The translations under genes were made by a program, and so were the position numbers. A stretch of DNA of 38,323 nucleotides. Source: an uncultured Eubacteriales bacterium. GTDB lineage: Bacteria; Bacillota; Clostridia; Oscillospirales; Oscillospiraceae. The DNA is taken from contig URPD01000011.1 of the NCBI GenBank assembly GCA_900549645.1, positions 1 through 38,323 on the forward strand, given 5' to 3'. Shown piece by piece: positions 14,946-21,815 of the stretch. The notes beneath the pieces were generated by a model that saw nothing but the letters and a program-made list of their open reading frames with translations, did no database searches and was not told the origin of the DNA. Positions within the stretch are counted from its first letter, which is position 1. Each line of letters starts with the position of its first letter.

Positions 14946-15245
14946 ATGAAAAAGGCTCTGAAAACAGCTCTTATCATTCTCATAGTTCTGCTCATAATCG
15001 GCGCGGCCATAGGCGGATATTTCATCTGGCGGCACCACGCGCTCTATATCGGCGCGGACGCGGCGCTCGGCGCGGCGTTGGATGACGCCGGGGTGCTCGC
15101 GGCGGAGACATTTGACGTCGATGTCGACTTTGAGCACAAGTACGGCCGCAGCTGGTACGAGGTACAGTTTGAAACTGCCGAGGTGGAGTACGATTATATG
15201 ATCGACGCCGGGACGGGGGAGGTCCTAAAGGCGGCCGCGAAATAA
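14946..15245 (+). CDS. Membrane-anchored PepSY-like protein
   Basis: A 99-residue protein with one N-terminal membrane helix (about 7-28) and an outside domain ending EVEYDYMIDAGTGEVLKAA, the typical close of a PepSY domain. GGAGG lies seven bases before the ATG. It is divergent from the response regulator gene and its promoter holds the presumed binding box. Small PepSY proteins beside two-component systems often act on the sensor, so a feedback role at the membrane is inferred. Confidence 0.8.
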   Translation: MKKALKTALIILIVLLIIGAAIGGYFIWRHHALYIGADAALGAALDDAGVLAAETFDVDVDFEHKYGRSWYEVQFETAEVEYDYMIDAGTGEVLKAAAK

Positions 15246-15361
15246 CGCGCCGCCCTGCCGAGGCAGCTCCGGAGCACGCCGGATTATACTGCATGGGATG
15301 CAGAAAGTTACCGTATACGCCATTACACCCCTCTTTTTCTTTTTCTGAACACTATCAACGA

Positions 15362-15393
15362 AATCCCGCTGGGACGTGCTTCCCAGCGGGATT
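15362..15393. terminator. Terminator between convergent genes
   Basis: AATCCCGCTGGGA pairs with TCCCAGCGGGATT around a six-base loop, with T after and A before. It lies between the PepSY-like gene and the DUF4085-like gene. Bases 15246-15361 show nothing else. Confidence 0.75.
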
Positions 15394-15435
15394 ATTCGTG
15401 GTTATAGGCATATACTGCTCTTTATATGGCACATC

Positions 15436-15936
15436 TCAGCGCAGCAATCCTTTCCGCTTTTTACATGTAAACCGGAGTTTTTTGAAGCTGAACCGCATTT
15501 CATTCGCAAGGTCGCACACAATACTCAATTGGAGGTTTCCGTCCGAGTCAACGTCAAACTCGCCATATCCCCACATCAGCCTGCCCAAGATACCGTCGGC
15601 GAACGAATCAACAGCAATACTTACCCCCGTCAGCGACAACAATTCAAGCCGAACGATGTCCTTGCCGTCCGTCAGTTTCAATTCGCAGGAATATGTGACC
15701 TTCTTCGAAATAATGTTCTCCTTTGATACAAAATTTATTTCAAGGAAGTCATAGTCATGGAAGCCGTCTCTTGCAAGCAGTTCAGCAACAAATTTCTCCG
15801 GCAGGCGCTTTTTTATCGTTTCGAACTTCGCATAATACCGTCGACTGTTTGCCGCCCATTCCTTCGCCGCGCGCTCACGAATCCATTCGCGCTCGTCGTT
15901 CATATCTCTCCACAATTCTTTTGTAAAATACTGCAT
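15436..15936 (-). CDS. Hypothetical protein, DUF4085-like
   Basis: A 166-residue soluble protein. The start MQYFTKELW and the following charged helices resemble Firmicute proteins described as DUF4085; this is from memory and not certain. The second half (LKLTDGKDIVRLELLSLTGV...LMWGYGEFDVDSDGNLQLSIVCDLANEMRFSFKKLRF) looks like a mainly beta domain. GGAGGGAAC precedes the ATG. It is AT-richer than its neighbours. No function is known. Confidence 0.65.
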   Translation of the reverse strand: MQYFTKELWRDMNDEREWIRERAAKEWAANSRRYYAKFETIKKRLPEKFVAELLARDGFHDYDFLEINFVSKENIISKKVTYSCELKLTDGKDIVRLELLSLTGVSIAVDSFADGILGRLMWGYGEFDVDSDGNLQLSIVCDLANEMRFSFKKLRFTCKKRKGLLR

Positions 15937-16017
15937 GTTCCCTCCGGTTCAGAAATGGCGTGGGTTACAGTGCGGCGCGGCGATTTAAAATCGGCGCACG
16001 GTCTGAAATTTTCTCGT

Positions 16018-16041
16018 AGGGGACGGCCGCTGTGCCGTCCC
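16018..16041. other. GC-rich hairpin
   Basis: GGGACGGC pairs with GCCGTCCC in the gap between the DUF4085-like gene and the broken membrane gene. There is no clear T run, so it is a possible weak terminator or a small repeated palindrome. Confidence 0.5.
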
Positions 16042-16065
16042 GCGTTCTTTACCTCGCGCCGCCGG

Positions 16066-16392
16066 TCATTTAAACGGCACTATCACCGCGGCGGATGTTA
16101 TTCCGCGAACACTATACAGATCCGGAAACGGAGCGACAAGGAAGCAAAATACGGCAGCCGCAAGCATTATAATCGCCAATATCCGCACGTTTTTCCAGAA
16201 CCGTGCATCGGTATGCTTCTTTTTATGCCATATTAATACCGCGATTCCGTATATAGCGCAAGCGGCAGAGCACATATACGCCGCCATAACTTTATTGCCC
16301 GAACTGAGCTTCAAGATGAAATAGCTTGCAATTCCGAAAAACAGTTGCGTAAGGACAAGGAATCCGAAAAACTATACGCCTTGCTTTCTCAT
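16066..16392 (-). pseudogene. Small membrane protein gene broken by an in-frame TAG
   Basis: An open frame of 82 codons from ATG 16314 encodes two membrane helices, but it lacks a ribosome site. Upstream in the same frame a GGAGG (16401-16397) and ATG (16392) give MRKQGV, then TAG (16374-16372), then 19 sense codons with a further hydrophobic segment (FFGFLVLTQLFFGIASYFILK) leading straight into the frame. The intact product would have about 108 residues and three helices. This looks like a nonsense mutation; read-through or re-start at 16314 is possible. The family is unknown. Confidence 0.6.
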
Positions 16393-16497
16393 TCTGCCTC
16401 CTATCGCCAATAGGGCTTCGAAATATTCTCCTACTCCAAGAGTACCAAATACATGGCGGTGTGTCAATTCTCTCTATACGCGGCGCCGTTTTTATAG

Positions 16498-16530
16498 AAA
16501 AATGCCTCCGTATTTGCATACGGAGGCATT
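16498..16530 (-). terminator. Terminator of the coiled-coil membrane gene
   Basis: AATGCCTCCGTA pairs with TACGGAGGCATT and is followed by TTT on the minus strand, just after the stop codon at 16545. Confidence 0.8.
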
Positions 16531-16544
16531 CTATGTAACTTATA

Positions 16545-18110
16545 TCAGTTGACTGCGACCGGTTCGGACTGTTCCGCCTGTGCCGGGGCTTCGGGAGTCT
16601 CTGCGGGCTTCTGCGCGTCATCGTCACAGATGAACGCCATGACGGTATTTATGACCGCCGCAACGGCGACAGCTGCCATGGTGAGCAGAACCAGACCCGT
16701 GACCTCGGAGCCGACGATGCGGGACATCGGGTACTCATTGCCGCCAAAGAGGTTGATGGCAATGATGCCGCCGAGGGACAGCGCAAAGGCGATAACGCCG
16801 AGCGTGGCGGATGCGCCGGCAACTGCGCACAGGCCCAGTATCGCGGCGGCAACACCGGCGAGGCAGGCAAGCGCCGCAACGACGGTGAGAATAACGCGGG
16901 TGATGATCTCGGCGGTGACGACCTCGGTGGTGTCATCGACGAAGTCGCGTCCGGCCTGAACAACAAGAGCGGCCTTCTCAAGGTCAACTACCGGCTCGTC
17001 GTTGAGAACCACGATCTCGCCGTTCTCGTCAAGAAGCCAATAGGTGAAGTTCTTGCCAAGTCTGCTGGCAATGCTCTTGACCTGCGCCTTGCCCTCCGCG
17101 TTGCGGTAGGTCTCGGTGCCAATAACGAGGTCAAGCGCCTCGGCTATCTGCTGCTGGCCGCCTTCAAACACGGCGAGCTGAGCCGCGCCTGCGGCAAGCT
17201 GGGCTGCGCCCGCGGCGAGTCTCGACTGGCCGGCGGCGTAATCGGCGTATCCGGCGTCAAGAGCCTTCTTCGCCTCGGCGAGCTTGAGGTCGTTCTCGTC
17301 GAGCGCTATCTTGGACTCCGCGAGCTTCTTCTCGCCGGCGGCAATGGTAGCCTCGGCCTCGGCGATCTTCTTCTCACCCTCGGCGACCTTCTTCTGACCG
17401 GCTTCGTACTCGGCTATCTTGGCCTGACCGGCTTCATATTCGGCAACGAGGGAATCCATAGAGTAGCCGGTGTTGGCAAGCTCGGCTTCGAAGATGCGCT
17501 TCGCGGCGGCAACCTCGATGGCGAGAACTGCGGCTCTGTCATTATCACCCTCGGCAACAGCCTTTTCATACTGCTGCTGGAGATTTACATACTGGTTGTG
17601 AAGCGGCTTGACAATGGCGTAGATCGGCTGAACCTTTGCCAGCTGCGCTTTGCCTTCCTCATAAGCCTCCTTGTTGGCGGCAAGAGTGGCCTTGCCTTCC
17701 TCAAGCTCCTTCTTGCCCTGTTCAAGCTCTATCTTACCGGCGGCGATGGCGGCGACGCCCTCATCGTATGCCTTGTGAGCCTCAGAGAGCTTGGCGGAGT
17801 TGGCATCATAGGCCGCCTGACCCGTTTCAAGCTTCGCCTTACCGGCGGCAAGCTCCGCACGGCCGGCATTGTAGGTGCCGAGGCCGGCTCTATACGTGCC
17901 GACGCCGTCGGCATAGACGTCGGAATTCGCGGCAAGCTCCGCGATACCGGCATCCATCAGATCGAAGTTGGCAAGAGCTTCTTCACGAATCTCTTTCCAG
18001 ATTTCCTTGCAGTCAAGCTCGTCCTTAACGCTTACGCCGCAGGCCCAAGCGCCAAACAGACAGACCAGTGCAAGAATTGCGCTGAAGATTCTGAGCAGTA
18101 CTTTCTTCAT
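16545..18110 (-). CDS. Large coiled-coil membrane protein with YhgE-like repeats
   Basis: A 521-residue protein. An N-terminal hydrophobic segment (5-27) ends in a Cys but is only a poor lipobox. Residues about 55-165 and 210-320 are Ala/Lys/Glu-rich heptads with a regular Gly ('LAAG...LEEGK'), like the coiled-coil repeats of YhgE/Pip proteins. A small globular part (about 330-390) follows, then three or four membrane helices (about 395-500) and an acidic Pro/Ala tail. Full YhgE motifs (SLYAWFN..SNWDPYG) are absent. GGGGAGGATAAACACA precedes the ATG. Its promoter carries the box shared with the two PepSY-like genes. The function is unknown; it is probably an envelope protein. Confidence 0.8.
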   Translation of the reverse strand: MKKVLLRIFSAILALVCLFGAWACGVSVKDELDCKEIWKEIREEALANFDLMDAGIAELAANSDVYADGVGTYRAGLGTYNAGRAELAAGKAKLETGQAAYDANSAKLSEAHKAYDEGVAAIAAGKIELEQGKKELEEGKATLAANKEAYEEGKAQLAKVQPIYAIVKPLHNQYVNLQQQYEKAVAEGDNDRAAVLAIEVAAAKRIFEAELANTGYSMDSLVAEYEAGQAKIAEYEAGQKKVAEGEKKIAEAEATIAAGEKKLAESKIALDENDLKLAEAKKALDAGYADYAAGQSRLAAGAAQLAAGAAQLAVFEGGQQQIAEALDLVIGTETYRNAEGKAQVKSIASRLGKNFTYWLLDENGEIVVLNDEPVVDLEKAALVVQAGRDFVDDTTEVVTAEIITRVILTVVAALACLAGVAAAILGLCAVAGASATLGVIAFALSLGGIIAINLFGGNEYPMSRIVGSEVTGLVLLTMAAVAVAAVINTVMAFICDDDAQKPAETPEAPAQAEQSEPVAVN

Positions 18111-18146
18111 TGTGTTTATCCTCCCCTGAACACAGACCTTTATTAA

Positions 18147-18179
18147 ATTATATTCCGGAACATTAAGAAAATAATTAAA
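18147..18179 (-). promoter_or_regulatory. Response-regulator-type box plus -10, coiled-coil gene
   Basis: TTTAATT-ATTT-TCTTAAT (18179-18162), then TATAAT (18152-18147) ten bases after CTTAA. A 17-base core is identical to that in the promoter at 14855. Confidence 0.65.
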
Positions 18180-18252
18180 TTATGCCCCGATTATTGGCCT
18201 GTGCTATCTACAAACTATGCTCCCTCCCCGGAGCGGGACATGTTCCGACCTA

Positions 18253-19611
18253 TTATTCGGCTTTGGGTTCTCCCGTGCCTTTGTGCCTCGGTTTGCGATA
18301 TGGATTGCGGCGGCGGTTTCCGCCGCGAGGCGCGCCGTTTTCCTTGGCCGCCGTATCTTTTGCAGGAGACTGCTGCGCAGGCACCTGCTTTGCTTTCTGC
18401 TCAATGGATTTCTGCTCCGCGCCGGGCTTTGCGCCGCCCCTGCCGTGACCGCGGCGGCGGTTCGGCTTACTGGGCTTCTCGCCCTGATGCGCGGGTTTGG
18501 GCTGTTTTTCGCCCTCCGGCTTCTGCCTGCGGCTGCCGGACGCCTTCTGGCCGCCCTCCGGCTTCTCCGTTTTCTCCGTTTTCTCCGCCTTTTCGGCCTT
18601 TGCCTCCTCGGCTTTCGGCCTGACGGAACGGCGGCGGCGATTGCCGCTTCTCTTTCTCTCTTCCTCGGCGGGCGCTGGCTCCGGCGTGGGTGCGACCATC
18701 ATCGGTATCGCCCACTCGTCAATCGGCTCCTCCTCTTCCTCCTCAGGCTCCGGCACATAGTGCAGCACCTTCGGAAGCGGTTCGCCCTCCTTCGGCCTTC
18801 CGCCCGGAACGGCGGCAAGCTCGTTGGCCTTGAACAAATGCAGGGTATCGTCCGTGTCGTTGTCCAGCTTGACCTTGACGGTCTGGCGCAGGAGATTGAC
18901 CTGCACGGCGGTGCCGTAGCCGTCCTTCGTTTCGACGAAAGCGCCCTGCTTCGGAACCTTCTTCAGCAGTTCCTCGTACGCTTCCTGCTCATAGCGCAGG
19001 CAGCACATCAGGCGGCCGCAGCTGCCGGATATCTTGGTGGGGTTAAGAGAAAGCGACTGCACCTTCGCCATTTTCGTGGACACCGGCTGAAAATCGTCCA
19101 GAAACTGGCTGCAGCAGTACGGGCGGCCGCAGATGCCGATGCCACCGATCATCTTCGCCTCGTCCCTGACGCCGATCTGGCGCAGTTCGATGCGGTTGCG
19201 GAAGATGCCCGCAAGATCCTTTACCAGCTCGCGGAAGTCGACCCGCCCGTCGGACGTGAAGAAGAACATCGTCTTGTTCCCCTCAAAATTGCACTCCACG
19301 TCCACCAGCTTCATATCCAGCCCGTGCTCGGCGATCTTCTGCTGGCATATCTCGAAGGCTTCCTTCTCGCGCTTCTTATTTATCTCGGTCACGCGCAGAT
19401 CGTCCGCCGTGGCGATTCTCACCACCGGGCGAAGCGGCTGCACGACCGCGGTCTCCATGACCGCGTGATTCCCGCGGGTGCAGTCGGCGATCTCCAAGCC
19501 CTTGGAGGTCTCGACTATGACCTTGTCCCCGGTCTTGATATCCAGCTTGCCGGGATCGAAGAAGTAGCTTTTCCCGCGGTTTTTAAACTTTATACTTACA
19601 ACATCAATCAA
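18253..19611 (-). CDS. ricT: RicT/YaaT (PSP1 domain) with long basic tail
   Basis: A 452-residue protein. The first 275 residues match RicT (YaaT), the PSP1-domain member of the RicA-RicF-RicT complex that carries Fe-S clusters and helps RNase Y mature mRNAs and controls sporulation and competence in Bacillus. The Cys motifs GICGRPYCC and GSCGRLMCC are present. The remaining 175 residues are low complexity, rich in Lys, Arg, Pro, Glu and Gly, and probably disordered and RNA-binding. The start is TTG at 19611, chosen because AGAGG lies eight bases before it and the protein begins there as expected. It follows holB by 16 bases, the usual order in Firmicutes. Confidence 0.92.
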   Translation of the reverse strand: MIDVVSIKFKNRGKSYFFDPGKLDIKTGDKVIVETSKGLEIADCTRGNHAVMETAVVQPLRPVVRIATADDLRVTEINKKREKEAFEICQQKIAEHGLDMKLVDVECNFEGNKTMFFFTSDGRVDFRELVKDLAGIFRNRIELRQIGVRDEAKMIGGIGICGRPYCCSQFLDDFQPVSTKMAKVQSLSLNPTKISGSCGRLMCCLRYEQEAYEELLKKVPKQGAFVETKDGYGTAVQVNLLRQTVKVKLDNDTDDTLHLFKANELAAVPGGRPKEGEPLPKVLHYVPEPEEEEEEPIDEWAIPMMVAPTPEPAPAEEERKRSGNRRRRSVRPKAEEAKAEKAEKTEKTEKPEGGQKASGSRRQKPEGEKQPKPAHQGEKPSKPNRRRGHGRGGAKPGAEQKSIEQKAKQVPAQQSPAKDTAAKENGAPRGGNRRRNPYRKPRHKGTGEPKAE

Positions 19612-19627
19612 TTATTTTTCCTCTGTT

Positions 19628-20410
19628 CTATGCCGTCGGCAGTGACTCCACTGCCAGCAATCCAAAAATATGCTTTACGCCCGTATTGACCTGAAGCATC
19701 GCGCCGCAACGCGAAAGCAACGTGCCCAGACGCAGTATCTCCGCCCGATCTATGCCAGGGTTCTTCTCGCGCATACACAGCATTTCCGTGAGAAGCTCTC
19801 CCGCACAGGCGACGAAATCCGAAGCGTCCCGCACGTCCACGCCCTCGTTCGCGGTGCACCAGCAGAACAGGCGCAGCCTGTCCCTCGCGGCGACGGCCTT
19901 GAGATAATCCGATGCGAGCTTTTTCATTGCGGCGTCCATCCGCTTTTCGCCGCCGGAGCTTATCTCCGTGCAGCGGGAGCGCACCGTCGGCAAAAGCCGC
20001 TCGGAATTCACGGTGCACAGGATAAACACGACCCATGCGGGCGGCTCCTCCAGAAGCTTCAGCGCCGCGTTCTGCGCGCTCTCGTTCATCAGCTCCGCCT
20101 CGTGTATCACGTACACCTTGCGCTCGGCCTCGTTCGGCAATATGCTGGCGTCCGCCGCCATATCGCGCACTTGATCGACCATGATCTCGCGCTTTGGGCG
20201 GCCCTTATCGTCCGTCATGCGCCGGACATTTATGATATCCGGATGTATCCCCGCGGCCGCCTTCCGGCAGTCCCGGCATTTGCCGCAGGGCTTCGGCTCC
20301 GCGCCGCTGCACACCGCGCGCGCGGCAAGACGCGCCGCCTGCGCGTCACAGTCGTCCACGGAAGGGGCGGCGATTATATACGATTGGGAAAGCCGCGAAG
20401 CTTCTCTCAT
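19628..20410 (-). CDS. holB: DNA polymerase III delta' subunit
   Basis: A 260-residue clamp-loader subunit. Visible marks are the zinc knuckle C-x8-C-x2-C-x2-C (CSGAEPKPCGKCRDC), IMVDQVRDM, VYVIHEAELMNESAQNAALKLLEEPP and PTVRSRC, all typical of delta'. No Walker A is present, as expected for this subunit. I chose the ATG at 20410 (GGAG upstream) rather than the in-frame start at 20464, which adds an atypical leader. It helps load the beta clamp on DNA. It is the first gene of the holB-ricT operon. Confidence 0.9.
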   Translation of the reverse strand: MREASRLSQSYIIAAPSVDDCDAQAARLAARAVCSGAEPKPCGKCRDCRKAAAGIHPDIINVRRMTDDKGRPKREIMVDQVRDMAADASILPNEAERKVYVIHEAELMNESAQNAALKLLEEPPAWVVFILCTVNSERLLPTVRSRCTEISSGGEKRMDAAMKKLASDYLKAVAARDRLRLFCWCTANEGVDVRDASDFVACAGELLTEMLCMREKNPGIDRAEILRLGTLLSRCGAMLQVNTGVKHIFGLLAVESLPTA

Positions 20411-20500
20411 GGCAGCGTCTCCGTTCCGCCGCGGCGAAGCGGCAATATTCCAAGCCCTGCCCAATTCGAGAGGTAGGCCGCGTATGGTTTATGTGTATAT

Positions 20501-20582
20501 ATTTTACAAGCTTTGTGCTTAACAGTCAATAAAAAGTGTACTGTGCAGAAGAAATTATAATAGATTGCTTCAATTATGTCAA
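20501..20582 (-). promoter_or_regulatory. Tandem promoters of the holB-ricT operon
   Basis: Two good promoters on the minus strand: TTGACA (20582-20577)-17-TATAAT (20559-20554), and TTGACT (20529-20524)-17-TAAAAT (20506-20501). The AT-rich gap between holB and the PAP2 gene (about 335 bases) holds these and the PAP2 promoter, and no further gene is seen. Confidence 0.75.
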
Positions 20583-20687
20583 ATATATAATTACAAAAAA
20601 GCGTCAATTTTTGGACACTTATTTTAATCTGACGTAATGAAATTTTTCATGTTACATGATATAACAATCGGCCGTATCCGATTTTCC

Positions 20688-20716
20688 TTGCACTTTTGGA
20701 ATCTCGGCCTTATACT
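20688..20716 (+). promoter_or_regulatory. Promoter of the PAP2 gene
   Basis: TTGCAC (20688-20693), 17 bases, TATACT (20711-20716). Confidence 0.75.
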
Positions 20717-20746
20717 ATGAAATACTACACAGAGAGAAGGAATAAT

Positions 20747-21427
20747 ATGACCATGACCGCCGCCGCGCAATGGCTGAACACGGCCTTTGCCGGTTACGAC
20801 GAAGCGATTCTGAAAATAATGCACTCCCTTTCCGGCGCGCTCGGCTCCGTGCTGACGCCGCTGATGAAGCTTATCACCTTCCTCGGCGAGAAAGGGCTGC
20901 TGCTCCTGCTGCTGTCGCTCGTGCTGATGTGCTTTGCGCGCACACGCCGCGTGGGCGTATGCGTGTTCGGCGCGGTGTGCTGCGGCGCGCTGATAACGAA
21001 CTTCATCCTCAAGGACTTGGTCGCAAGGCCGCGCCCGTTTGAAACGGTCGAGCTGTACCGTCAATGGTGGCAGGCCGTGGGTTCCCCCGCCGAGGACGGC
21101 TGCTCCTTCCCCTCCGGGCATGTGACGGCCGCGGCGGCAGGAATGACTGCGCTGTGCCTGATGCGCGGCAGGAAGCTTGTCGTGCCGTCGGTGATAATTG
21201 TCCTGCTGATGGCAATATCGCGCAACTACCTCATGGCGCACTACCCGTCGGATGTGCTGTTCGCGGCGATCATCGGCGTGGCCTCGGCATTCATCGCGTA
21301 TTACATCACGCGGCTCATCTTCCGTCTGCTGGAGGAGCACGAGGACGCCGGGATATGCGCGTTTGTGCTGAATTTTGATCTTCCGCTGCGGCTTCCCGGC
21401 GGATATAAGGGACGGCACGAAAAATAA
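20747..21427 (+). CDS. PAP2-family membrane phosphatase
   Basis: A 226-residue membrane protein of the PAP2/BcrC/PgpB type. The three phosphatase motifs are present: KDLVARPRP, FPSGH (with the catalytic His) and SRNYLMAHYPSD (with the nucleophile His). About five to six helices are visible. Such enzymes dephosphorylate undecaprenyl diphosphate or phosphatidic acid/PGP on the outer face. The ATG at 20747 has AGAGAAGG before it; the in-frame ATG at 20696 lies inside the promoter. A C-terminal tail of about 25 residues ends in a basic run. Substrate is uncertain. Confidence 0.88.
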   Translation: MTMTAAAQWLNTAFAGYDEAILKIMHSLSGALGSVLTPLMKLITFLGEKGLLLLLLSLVLMCFARTRRVGVCVFGAVCCGALITNFILKDLVARPRPFETVELYRQWWQAVGSPAEDGCSFPSGHVTAAAAGMTALCLMRGRKLVVPSVIIVLLMAISRNYLMAHYPSDVLFAAIIGVASAFIAYYITRLIFRLLEEHEDAGICAFVLNFDLPLRLPGGYKGRHEK

Positions 21428-21441
21428 TCAAATTCACAAAA

Positions 21442-21477
21442 AATAACGGAGAACTGCTTTTGCAGTTCTCCGTTATT
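21442..21477. terminator. Terminator, first copy of a 36-bp duplication
   Basis: A hairpin of AATAACGGAGAACTGC with GCAGTTCTCCGTTATT, suitable for both directions. An identical copy lies at 21767-21802 on the other side of the repeat element. Confidence 0.85.
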
Positions 21478-21766
21478 CAGCTTGTCAAAAAAGTCCTGTG
21501 AGGACTTTTTTTGACAAGCTTCATCCGCCGAGCATTTTGATATTATCAAAATGCTGCTTTGCTCCAAAAGTCGTTGATGTATCAAGACTTTTGGACGGCG
21601 GTTTATTGTATTTGAGGCGGGCCTTTTCTCGCTGCGGCTCGGTCACGGCGCGGCTCTGACATGCCACCGGCATGTCATTCACTACCGCGCCGCCGCTGCG
21701 CTACCCCTCAAGCTCCCCCGCTGCTCTCTTATCTGTGCCCTGCTGCACATGTTTTTTGACAGACTG
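21478..21766. mobile_element. MITE-like element containing repeat copy 1
   Basis: A 289-bp non-coding unit between two identical 36-bp terminators. Its ends are imperfect inverted repeats: CAGCTTGTCAAAAAA (21478) and the complement of TTTTTTGACAGACTG (21766), with two mismatches in 15. Bases 21531-21766 (236 bp) are the part repeated at 32932-33167 with about five differences. It contains a perfect AGCATTTTGAT palindrome, a CCAAAAGTC hairpin and a GACATGCC hairpin, so its RNA would be highly folded. It sits between convergent genes. Confidence 0.7.
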
Positions 21767-21802
21767 AATAACGGAGAACTGCTTTTGCAGTTCTCCGTTA
21801 TT
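21767..21802. terminator. Terminator, second copy of the 36-bp duplication
   Basis: Identical in all 36 bases to 21442-21477. Serves the YhgE/Pip operon on the minus strand, with AAAATAA beyond. Confidence 0.85.
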
Positions 21803-21815
21803 TTATTTTGAGTTA

